Shown one piece after another: positions 1 to 7,616 of a stretch of DNA of 50,175 nt. Each line of letters begins with the position of its first letter. The stretch's first letter is position 1. This DNA is from CAYVBJ01 sp964415185 (GTDB lineage: Bacteria > Bacteroidota > Rhodothermia > Balneolales > Balneolaceae), in NCBI GenBank assembly GCA_964415185.1, contig CAYPZI010000010.1, positions 1-50,175 of the forward strand, given 5' to 3'. A program made the position numbers and the translations under genes. Under the pieces are notes generated by a model. The model worked only from the letters and a program-made list of their open reading frames with translations. It made no database searches and had not been told where the DNA came from.

Positions 1-69
1 GATATGTGCCGGGATGCCTGGAACTGGCAGTCCAAAAATCCTGAAGGTTACTCCAATGGAATAAGCTGA
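1..69 (+). CDS. galE: UDP-glucose 4-epimerase, C-terminal fragment (cut by window edge)
   Basis: Reading from base 1 in frame 1 gives 22 residues ending in TGA at 67-69. They include CRDAWNWQSKNPEGY, which matches the conserved C-terminal tail of GalE-type UDP-hexose 4-epimerases (Cys-x3-Trp-x-Trp-Gln-x-x-Asn-Pro-x-Gly-Tyr). Only the last residues are present, so the catalytic and NAD-binding parts lie outside the window. GalE interconverts UDP-glucose and UDP-galactose in the cytoplasm and feeds surface polysaccharide synthesis. That fits the convergent sugar-export gene whose stop codon lies only 9 bases away. The identification rests on a short but characteristic motif; a related NDP-sugar epimerase of the same family is the main alternative. 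Confidence 0.8.
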   Translation, partial: DMCRDAWNWQSKNPEGYSNGIS

Positions 70-78
70 ATAAATCAT

Positions 79-2523
79 TTAGTTAATCTGAACGATTGTC
101 GTACTTACTATCGCAAGCATAGAGACAATTGCCGAGAGAATTCCTATTCTTTCCTGAGCCGTAAGTTCAGATCTCTCGGGTTTTTCAGGCACAATAATTG
201 TCGCTCCCGGCCTCACATCAGGGTTATTTTTGAAAAACAAAAACCGTTTCATTCTGTCAACTTCTCCGTTGGCATAAACAATGAATGCCTTTTTCCCTTT
301 CCCGTTATCAGTAACACCACCTGCTTCATCAATATACCTGGTTAGTGATTTGCCTTTTTCATATCGTATACTTACCGGTGAAAGTACTTCCCCTTCTACC
401 CTGACTGTTTGCAACTCTTTAGGTACCCTCAAAATATCACCATCCTTAAGAATCAAATCAAATTTACTTTCAGGTGCTTTTAAAATTTCATCCAATTTCA
501 AGCCTACATTTGTGGTTTGTCTCGAAATCCGGGATTCAACCACCAAAGTATCAAGAGATTCTATTTCTTCGAGATCAGCCTCATCTACTGTGATCCTTCT
601 TTCAAGTGATGCACCTTCAGGGAAAGCATATTGACTCAACCCACCCGCCAATTCCAGCAAGTCAGAAACCCTTGTGGTTCTGTTTTGCAAGGCATATTCA
701 CCTGGAAACTGAACCTCACCTTCAATACGCACTATTTGCTGCTGTTCATAATTGGGTTCGGTTCTGACAAATACCTGGTCAAATGGCTGCAGCATGAATT
801 TACCGCTTCCATTTGTAATTTCGAGGTTTCGGTTAACATCAAATTGAAAAATTTCAGCGATGCGGTTCGATTTTAACCGTCCCTCCTGGTTGGTTATTCT
901 TCGGGCAACGTCTATCCTGTAAGGAGCAGCTTCATCCCTGAAGCCCTGCGCTAAAAAAATGGCATCTTCTATTGTCATACCTTCGGCATAATCAAACTCG
1001 CCGGCACTGTTGACGGCACCACGAACATTGATCGTGAATTCTTCCCTTAAATCAAAGATTGATGATATTCTCACCAGGTCATCTCTTTTCAAAACGATAT
1101 CATTCTCCCCGGGCTGAGACATTACTTCACCCGCATGAAACGATATGGTTTCCATAGTCAAATCGTCCTGTAATCTGAAAATAATACCTCTCGGCAAGAA
1201 TGCATCTTCTCTTAGGCCATCTGCTTTTTTGATTAGTTCAGCAAGTGTCATTCCAGGTGTTAATTCAAAAGTGCCTTCTCTGAATACAGCACCTTCAATC
1301 TGAACGCGATTTTCAAACCGATCCAGAATTTGTCCTACAGTCAGACGATCTCCATTTCTAATTTCAAGATTTCTGCCTTCAGGATACATCACATCGGAAA
1401 CACTTTGCTGAATGGGAGTGTTTCGTCTTAATACAAGCCGTTTTGTATATGCCCTGTCTGTAAACCCTCCTGTGAACTCAATCAAATCTTCGAGGGTCTC
1501 TCCCGGCCTCATTTCAAAAATTCCGGTTCTTTTTAATTCGCCTTCCACAGTAACCCTGTTCATATATGGATCAATCTTAATAATGTCCTGATCTTTTAAC
1601 ATAACATTATCACTGAGATTGCCATACACCAGGAAGTCATAAATATCAAGCTCTGCAACAGTTTCCTGGTTTCTTATTACTTTTATCATGCGAAATGATC
1701 CATCTCTGCCCGGCCCTCCTGCCGCATGAAGTGCATTGAATACTGTCGAAAGTGAAGTAATGGTATAAGTTCCGGGCTGAATTGCTTCGCCAAGCACCGT
1801 TACGTTTATACTTCTGACATTCCCCAGGCTGATTTGCGCGAATGTATTTGCATCACCGGGCCTGTTTGGATTCAAGCCGGAGTAAATTTCCTGCAGTCTT
1901 GACAAAATTCTTTCTCTTGCCATTTCAATTGAAAGCCCGTTTACAAAAATGGGGCCCAGATTTTCGATTCTAATGTATCCTTCCGGATTCACTGTTAACC
2001 TGTAGTTTGCTTCGGCAGCACCCCAAATGTCGATGACAAGTTCATCTCCCGTTCCTAATGTATAATCAGCCGGTGTAGGAATATTCATGGATGGTTGAAA
2101 AGAAATAGCACGTTGATTGAAGAGGTTGGCTCCGAAAACATTACTTTCACTCTCTGATCGTACAAATAAGCTATCTGCTGGTATATTTGTTAATCTTTGA
2201 TCTTCTCCGTTTATATCTGCAGGAGGTGAACCTGGCTCACCCGTATCTCCCGTAAGCCTTACCTGATTTAACCTGTTCCTCAATTTAATAGCTTCAGATC
2301 TTGGCATCCCTCTGGAAAGTGCCACTGCCTGAACCTGATCGATGTTCATACCCTCCTCTTGTGCGCGCTCCCAAATTTGCCTGATTTGTGTATCTGAAAG
2401 TTCATCCACCCTAATTGAATTAAAATCTATATTTCCTAAATTTTGTGAAATACCCTCAATGGAACTAAAAACAAGAACAATACTAAATAGCCAAATTATT
2501 TTTGGTATATCGAATCGAAACAT
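79..2523 (-). CDS. Multi-SLBB polysaccharide biosynthesis/export protein (Wza-like)
   Basis: About 814 residues with an N-terminal signal/anchor segment (IIWLFSIVLVFSS). A poly-export (Wza) domain lies near residues 150-218 (DYTLGTGDELVIDIWG). At least five SLBB-type beta-grasp repeats follow; a typical one begins with V-x-GE-x-x-x-PG-x-Y and ends with an AGG turn. A hydrophobic C-terminal segment (ILSAIVSMLAIVSTTIV) could be a membrane anchor. Family members are periplasmic/outer-membrane channels for capsule or exopolysaccharide. The protein is roughly twice the length of E. coli Wza because of the extra SLBB copies, as is usual in the Bacteroidota-related lineage. I chose the ATG at 2523; a GTG lies two codons upstream (2529), and neither has a clear Shine-Dalgarno. 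Partner genes (Wzc-like kinase, glycosyltransferases) would lie left of the window, where galE also is. Confidence 0.9.
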   Translation of the reverse strand: MFRFDIPKIIWLFSIVLVFSSIEGISQNLGNIDFNSIRVDELSDTQIRQIWERAQEEGMNIDQVQAVALSRGMPRSEAIKLRNRLNQVRLTGDTGEPGSPPADINGEDQRLTNIPADSLFVRSESESNVFGANLFNQRAISFQPSMNIPTPADYTLGTGDELVIDIWGAAEANYRLTVNPEGYIRIENLGPIFVNGLSIEMARERILSRLQEIYSGLNPNRPGDANTFAQISLGNVRSINVTVLGEAIQPGTYTITSLSTVFNALHAAGGPGRDGSFRMIKVIRNQETVAELDIYDFLVYGNLSDNVMLKDQDIIKIDPYMNRVTVEGELKRTGIFEMRPGETLEDLIEFTGGFTDRAYTKRLVLRRNTPIQQSVSDVMYPEGRNLEIRNGDRLTVGQILDRFENRVQIEGAVFREGTFELTPGMTLAELIKKADGLREDAFLPRGIIFRLQDDLTMETISFHAGEVMSQPGENDIVLKRDDLVRISSIFDLREEFTINVRGAVNSAGEFDYAEGMTIEDAIFLAQGFRDEAAPYRIDVARRITNQEGRLKSNRIAEIFQFDVNRNLEITNGSGKFMLQPFDQVFVRTEPNYEQQQIVRIEGEVQFPGEYALQNRTTRVSDLLELAGGLSQYAFPEGASLERRITVDEADLEEIESLDTLVVESRISRQTTNVGLKLDEILKAPESKFDLILKDGDILRVPKELQTVRVEGEVLSPVSIRYEKGKSLTRYIDEAGGVTDNGKGKKAFIVYANGEVDRMKRFLFFKNNPDVRPGATIIVPEKPERSELTAQERIGILSAIVSMLAIVSTTIVQIN

Positions 2524-2844
2524 AAACACAGAATGGGTTTAACCGTTGTTAGCATTTGAATTGGATGTGACCGGAAACAAAATAAAAAAATTTGTAATAA
2601 ATCTTCCCTATTAGTTTTACTTTTTGGATCCGGTTTAAATGCCTTAATAACAAAAAAAATTATATGGTTATAACCGGCTATAATTAAAGGAATTTCCAGA
2701 TTACAGAACAAGACCGGATTAGTTTCTATTTTCTGTTTTATTACCCTTTTTAATGCAAGTATGAATTCATTAACTGAATAAAGAGTCAGAAAATTAATAT
2801 ATTTGAAATAAACCCAAAAAAATATTTCAATCAACCCCACAATT
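2524..2844. other. Intergenic gap between divergent genes, no gene seen
   Basis: AT-rich stretch between the divergently transcribed SLBB exporter and the dioxygenase gene, so it should hold both promoters. A 120-codon antisense reading frame spans it but has no recognisable domain and overlaps both neighbours. I see no RNA gene and no convincing promoter motif. Confidence 0.5.
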
Positions 2845-3615
2845 ATGGATAACAACAATAATCAGGAAAAAAAAGAAAGATCCAGGCTTATTGTCAGGAT
2901 CGGAAGCAAGATGTTATGGGCGTTTGAAAAAATAATCGCAAAAAATTCAAAAATTCCAACAACTCCTTTTTTGGATCCCTATCAATTTGACTGGGTAGAA
3001 AACCTTGAAAATAACTGGGAGAAAATACGTGAGGAAGTCGATGAAATTCTTAAACACAAAGACCTTATTCCAAGCTTTCACGAGGTTTCTAAAGACCAGA
3101 AGTCTATAACCCAGGACAATAAATGGAAGACCTATTTTCTGTATGGTTTTGGATATAAGGCTGAAAAAAACTGTGCCAGGTGCCCCGAGACAACAAAACT
3201 TATTGAGCAGATTCCGGGCATGAAAACTGCCTTTTTTTCGATATTGGCCCCGGGAAAACATATTCCGGCTCACCGGGGCGTTTACAACGGCGTAGTACGC
3301 TGTCACCTTGGAATTAAAGTACCTGAACCCAAAGAAAAATGCAGAATCAGGGTTGATGATCAATATGCTCATTGGGAAGAGGGCAAAGTCATTATGTTCG
3401 ATGACACATACGACCATGAAGTGTGGAATGAAACAGACGGTGAGCGAGTCGTTTTATTCATGGATATTGACCGGCCGGTGAAATTTCCTGCAACCGTGTT
3501 AAATTCTATTTTGATAAACGCAGTACAAAAGTCATCTTTCATTCAGGATGCAAAGAAAAACCAGGAAGTTTGGGAAGAAAAGTTTGAACAGGAAAGTCCG
3601 AAAGAAACTGCCTGA
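2845..3615 (+). CDS. Aspartyl/asparaginyl beta-hydroxylase family 2-oxoglutarate dioxygenase (LpxO/OlsC-like)
   Basis: A 256-residue protein of the Asp/Asn beta-hydroxylase fold, the Fe(II)/2-oxoglutarate oxygenase family that includes lipid A hydroxylase LpxO and ornithine-lipid hydroxylase OlsC. The first iron ligand region is residues 136-147 (PGKHIPAHRGVY, H143). The second His is H191 within DDTYDHEVWN, and R201 in GERVVLF is the expected 2-oxoglutarate-binding Arg. H154 in the RCHLGI strand also matches the family. There is no signal peptide, so the enzyme is probably cytoplasmic or at the inner membrane face. Ornithine-lipid synthesis genes occur 13 kb away on the other strand (16387-17175), so a lipid substrate is an attractive inference, but protein aspartyl hydroxylation cannot be excluded. 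The gene stands alone with its own promoter region. Confidence 0.8.
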   Translation: MDNNNNQEKKERSRLIVRIGSKMLWAFEKIIAKNSKIPTTPFLDPYQFDWVENLENNWEKIREEVDEILKHKDLIPSFHEVSKDQKSITQDNKWKTYFLYGFGYKAEKNCARCPETTKLIEQIPGMKTAFFSILAPGKHIPAHRGVYNGVVRCHLGIKVPEPKEKCRIRVDDQYAHWEEGKVIMFDDTYDHEVWNETDGERVVLFMDIDRPVKFPATVLNSILINAVQKSSFIQDAKKNQEVWEEKFEQESPKETA

Positions 3616-3661
3616 ATTCATCCTGATATACTCGTAAAATAATTTTGAATTTAATTTTATC

Positions 3662-5008
3662 ATGCCAAACGTTGCAATCGAAACACTTGGCTGTAAGCTG
3701 AATTTTTCTGAAAGTTCACAAATCGGCCAGGATTTTTCCGATGCGGGCTATTCATTGGTCGATTTCGATCGGGATGCAGACATTTATATCATCAATACCT
3801 GTTCGGTTACACGAAATGCCAATAGCACCTGCCGGAAAACGGTTCGGAAAGCCCTAAAACAAAATCCGTATGCTTTTGTGGCTGTTATCGGTTGTTATGC
3901 GCAACTTAAACCTGATGAGATTGCGGGTATCGACGGAGTTGATGCAGTGCTTGGAGCAAATCACAAATTCAGGCTTTTGGAATTATTTGATGATTTCAGA
4001 AAACAGCGCGATACGCAGATTTTTAATTCGGATGTGAATGAAGTTGCCGATTTTCATCACTCCTTTTCTTCAGATGAACGTACCCGCTCATTTTTGAAAG
4101 TGCAGGATGGATGCAACTATAAATGTTCGTTTTGCACTATCCCATTGGCAAGGGGAAAAAGCAGAAGCCCTGAAATTCAATCACTTGTCAATAATGCACG
4201 GCAGCTAGTTGCAAAAGGATTCAAGGAAATAGTTATAACGGGTGTTAATGCCGGTGATTTCGGAGCTGGCACAAATGAAAATTTTTACCAACTGCTGAAA
4301 GAACTTGAAAAAGTAGACGGGTTAAAGCGAATCAGGGTCTCTTCCGTTGAACCCAACCTCCTGGAAGAAAAAATTGTAGAGCTTGTAGCTCAATCTGAGG
4401 TTATACAGCCACACTTTCATATGCCACTTCAAAGTGGAAGCGATCATATGCTGCGGCTAATGAGAAGACGATACAACTCGGAACTCTATGCGAGACGCGT
4501 TGAAAAGATAAGAGAACTCATTCCGGATGCCTGTATTGGTGTTGATGTGATTACCGGGCATCCCGGAGAAACAGATGTCCTGTTTGATGAATCGTTTCAA
4601 TTTATCAATGAACTGGATGTCTCATATCTTCATGTTTTCACTTACTCAGAGAGGCCCGATACTCATGCCCTTTCTATCAAACCGGTAATTTCTCATAATG
4701 TGAGAAAAAAACGGACAAATAAATTAAGACGACTGTCCGATAAAAAGCGGTTTGAATTTGATACACGATTTTTGGGTGAATTCAAACCTGTGTTATTTGA
4801 GAGTGCGAATCGCGACAATTTCATACAGGGATGGACCGATAATTATATCCGTGTTAAAACTCCCGAAAGGCCTGATCTGGAAAATAGTATCTTTGATGTG
4901 AAAATCGGTAAACGCTTCAGGGATGGCACTCATAAAGCTGAATTTCACAGCGAAACAAGAGACCGTAACCACAGGCTTGAAAAAGTAATTGCCGAACTTA
5001 CCGTATGA
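3662..5008 (+). CDS. mtaB: tRNA t6A37 methylthiotransferase MtaB
   Basis: A 448-residue radical-SAM methylthiotransferase that converts t6A37 to ms2t6A37 in ANN-decoding tRNAs. The N-terminal MTTase domain carries three cluster ligands, C11 (ETLGCKLNF), C47 (NTCSVT) and C78 (IGCYAQ). The radical-SAM motif C151-x3-C155-x2-C158 lies in VQDGCNYKCSFC, followed by a TRAM-like C-terminal region. The GCKLN start and the NTCSVT spacing are diagnostic for MtaB rather than MiaB or RimO, and length is normal. The next gene starts 3 bases after the stop, so the two are co-transcribed. Confidence 0.95.
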   Translation: MPNVAIETLGCKLNFSESSQIGQDFSDAGYSLVDFDRDADIYIINTCSVTRNANSTCRKTVRKALKQNPYAFVAVIGCYAQLKPDEIAGIDGVDAVLGANHKFRLLELFDDFRKQRDTQIFNSDVNEVADFHHSFSSDERTRSFLKVQDGCNYKCSFCTIPLARGKSRSPEIQSLVNNARQLVAKGFKEIVITGVNAGDFGAGTNENFYQLLKELEKVDGLKRIRVSSVEPNLLEEKIVELVAQSEVIQPHFHMPLQSGSDHMLRLMRRRYNSELYARRVEKIRELIPDACIGVDVITGHPGETDVLFDESFQFINELDVSYLHVFTYSERPDTHALSIKPVISHNVRKKRTNKLRRLSDKKRFEFDTRFLGEFKPVLFESANRDNFIQGWTDNYIRVKTPERPDLENSIFDVKIGKRFRDGTHKAEFHSETRDRNHRLEKVIAELTV

Positions 5009-5011
5009 GCC

Positions 5012-5773
5012 ATGGATAAAGAAAATCAGCTACGGAACATTATATATTTTTTGAAAACTGAAAAAAATCTTTTTGGTGATTTTTCGATTCCTATGGCTGA
5101 TTCAGGCAGAGAATCTATTTTTTCTAAAGACGATATAAATTTTCATGAAAGGGATAGTGCTGATGATAAAGCCTCGTCTGAAGGATTTGATAAAATCAAT
5201 AGTTGTAATTCACTTGAAGAACTCGAAAAATTATGTGCATCAGCAGATGATCTTAAAACAGATTTAAAAAATACCAATCTTGTTTTTGGAACAGGCAATC
5301 CCGATGCGGATCTTATGATAATTGGTGAGGCACCCGGTGCTGATGAAGACAGGCTCAGGGAACCCTTTGTCGGGCGTGCAGGACAACTGCTGAATAAAAT
5401 TTTGAAAGCAATTAACCTGGAACGCGATCATGTATACATTGCCAATATTCTTAAGCACAGGCCTCCGGGGAACAGGAATCCGTTACCCGAAGAGCGACAG
5501 AGGAGTCTCCCCTATCTGTACAGGCAAATTGATTTGATTGCTCCCAAATTAATATTGTGCCTTGGCAAAGTTGCGGCAACAACTTTGCTGGAAAAGGATC
5601 CTGATGTCGCACTTGGTGAAATGCGAAGAACCTTTTATCCATTCAAAAGTGCTGAGTTATTGGTTACTTACCATCCGGCAGCTTTATTGCGCCATACGAA
5701 GTGGAAACGGCCGGTTTGGGAGGACGTACAACGACTGCGTGAACGATATGATGAGCTCGGTTGCAAGCCTTGA
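5012..5773 (+). CDS. Family 4-type uracil-DNA glycosylase lacking most Fe-S ligands
   Basis: A 253-residue uracil-DNA glycosylase of the family 4/5 fold, which removes uracil from DNA in base excision repair. Visible motifs are the GEAPGADED active-site loop (105-113), PFVGRAG (118-124), PPGNRNP (151-157) and the C-terminal THYHP-type motif TYHPAALLR (219-227). Classical family 4 enzymes bind a 4Fe-4S cluster with four Cys. Here the KCRPP cysteine is His149 (KHRPP), the following ligand is replaced around S165, and the first pair is reduced to a single C75. The N-terminal ~70 residues are a polar, low-complexity extension ahead of the domain. It is co-transcribed with mtaB. The family call is solid; a cluster-free fold is inferred from the missing ligands. 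Confidence 0.9.
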   Translation: MDKENQLRNIIYFLKTEKNLFGDFSIPMADSGRESIFSKDDINFHERDSADDKASSEGFDKINSCNSLEELEKLCASADDLKTDLKNTNLVFGTGNPDADLMIIGEAPGADEDRLREPFVGRAGQLLNKILKAINLERDHVYIANILKHRPPGNRNPLPEERQRSLPYLYRQIDLIAPKLILCLGKVAATTLLEKDPDVALGEMRRTFYPFKSAELLVTYHPAALLRHTKWKRPVWEDVQRLRERYDELGCKP

Positions 5774-5788
5774 TATTTCTTACAAACG

Positions 5789-5917
5789 CTAGTGTTATGT
5801 CAACCTTAAACCCGCAAAGTTTTATCCCAGGGTTGCTTCTACTTTCTCAAGATACTGCCATTTCAGAAAGGAAACTTTGCGGGTTTTTGATCCGATATTT
5901 TATTATTGACACGACAC
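5789..5917. repeat. Miniature inverted-repeat element, copy A
   Basis: The left terminus is CTAGTGTTATGTCAA (5789-5803). The right terminus TTGACACGACAC (5906-5917) is its imperfect reverse complement, but the final TAG has decayed. Inside lies a second, perfect inverted pair: AAACCCGCAAAGTTT (5808-5822) and AAACTTTGCGGGTTT (5872-5886). The ~50-base centre is shared with copies B and C. It has no coding capacity and lies between the UDG gene and dnaB. It looks like a non-autonomous, transposase-mobilised element. Confidence 0.85.
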
Positions 5918-6057
5918 CAATTAAAATCTGTTAAAATTCTGCTTTTAAATCAGTATATTTCTTGCTCTCATTCTGATCTTGCCTTGACTGATCACTTCAT
6001 TATTTGCATCTTAATCTTTGACGGCAAATCGATAATTCAATAGCAGTAAAACACCTG

Positions 6058-7587
6058 ATGTCAGACAGTAACGGTTACAATTCCGGTTCTAAAAAAAACA
6101 ACCCGTATTCCGATTCATTTGAGAAGGAAGGCCGGGTACCTCCGCAGGCAATTGAAGTAGAACAGGCCGTTTTGGGATCTATGCTTATTGAGCATGAAGC
6201 TGCTACAATAGCATTGCAAATGTTACGTGCCGAAGATTTTTACAAACCGGCTCACAGGCACATTTTTGAAACGTTGTACGAACTATACGAAAGAGATAAT
6301 CCTCTCGACATATTAACGGTTGAAAATGAGTTAAGAGACAAAAACCTTCTCGACGCTGTCGGCGGAGCTACATATCTTGCCGATCTTACACGATCGGTAA
6401 GCTCAGCTGCCAATATTGACTATCACTCACAAATTATAAGTGAAAAGGCAATTAAGCGTAACCTGATTTTAAACTGTAATGAAATCATAAAATCAGCCTA
6501 CGATACCACAAGTAATGCATTTGAAGTTCTTGATAATGCCGAACAGAAAATATTTGATCTTTCAAATACCAAAACGAGAGCCCAGGCCCAGCCAATCGGT
6601 GATGTACTGAAAGACACACTTGCCTACCTGGAAGAAATAAGAGGCAAGCCGTCTGGAGTGACCGGTGTTCCCTCAGGACTTGATGTCGATTCTATAACTT
6701 CCGGATGGCAACCGGGCGACCTGATCATCATCGCTGCAAGGCCCTCAATGGGAAAAACCGCGTTTGTGCTAAGTTGTGCCAGAAATGCGGCCTTACACCA
6801 TGATGAAAAACTGCAAACCAATGTTGCCCTTTTCAGCCTTGAGATGTCGAGTCAGCAGCTTGTTCAAAGGTTTCTGACGATGGAGGCGAGAATTGATGCG
6901 CAGAGTGCGCGAACAGGCCGTTTAAAGGATGAAGAGTTCAAGCGTTTGATTGATGCTGCAAGCCGGCTTTTTACAGCCAAAATTTTTATTGATGATACCC
7001 CCGGGTTAAGTGTGATGGAACTCCGGGCAAAAAGCAGAAGATTAAAAAGCGAACATGACATCGGGCTTGTAGTAGTGGATTACCTTCAACTAATGAGTGC
7101 TTCCGTCAGGGAAAACAGTAACAGGGAACAGGAAATTGCCACTATTTCACGGGGATTAAAGCAACTTGCAAAAGAGTTGAAGGTTCCTGTTATAGCTCTC
7201 TCACAATTGAGCCGGCAGGTAGAACAGCGCAGCGGCGACAAGAGGCCGATGCTAAGTGATCTGCGTGAATCGGGATCCATTGAACAGGATGCTGACGTAG
7301 TCGGATTTTTATACCGGCCTGAATACTACGGTATTACTACGACTCCCGAGGGCCAATCTACGAAAGGCATTGCCGAACTGATTATCGGAAAACAGCGAAA
7401 TGGACCTGTTGGTACCATCAAGCTTTATTTTGTAGAACAGTACGCACGCTTTGAAAACCTGACAAGAGCTGCCGGCCCGGATGATTACCTCTCGGATGAT
7501 AATTTTGACCCGGAAGATAGTGAGGATAACAGTTCTTCAAGTCCACCGCCTGCTTTTTCGCCCGGAGATGATAACGCACCCTTCTAA
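6058..7587 (+). CDS. dnaB: Replicative DNA helicase DnaB
   Basis: A 509-residue hexameric replication-fork helicase. The N-terminal primase-binding domain starts at PPQAIEVEQAVLGSML (about residue 28). The RecA-like C-terminal domain has Walker A ARPSMGKTAF (227-236), catalytic Glu in SLEMS (E262), Walker B LVVVDYLQLM (337-346), and the DLRESGSIEQDAD segment (401-413) typical of DnaB. No intein interrupts it. The last ~35 residues are an acidic, serine/proline-rich tail. It begins with ATG after a ~140-base gap beyond repeat copy A and is probably transcribed alone. Confidence 0.97.
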   Translation: MSDSNGYNSGSKKNNPYSDSFEKEGRVPPQAIEVEQAVLGSMLIEHEAATIALQMLRAEDFYKPAHRHIFETLYELYERDNPLDILTVENELRDKNLLDAVGGATYLADLTRSVSSAANIDYHSQIISEKAIKRNLILNCNEIIKSAYDTTSNAFEVLDNAEQKIFDLSNTKTRAQAQPIGDVLKDTLAYLEEIRGKPSGVTGVPSGLDVDSITSGWQPGDLIIIAARPSMGKTAFVLSCARNAALHHDEKLQTNVALFSLEMSSQQLVQRFLTMEARIDAQSARTGRLKDEEFKRLIDAASRLFTAKIFIDDTPGLSVMELRAKSRRLKSEHDIGLVVVDYLQLMSASVRENSNREQEIATISRGLKQLAKELKVPVIALSQLSRQVEQRSGDKRPMLSDLRESGSIEQDADVVGFLYRPEYYGITTTPEGQSTKGIAELIIGKQRNGPVGTIKLYFVEQYARFENLTRAAGPDDYLSDDNFDPEDSEDNSSSSPPPAFSPGDDNAPF

Positions 7588-7616
7588 TTTTTTACGCCTT
7601 CTTTTGATCAAAATAA

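Noticed and set aside
2496..2858. 120-codon minus-strand reading frame across the gap before the dioxygenase gene
   Set aside because: It overlaps the 5' ends of both real genes, has no domain and a composition typical of AT-rich non-coding DNA.
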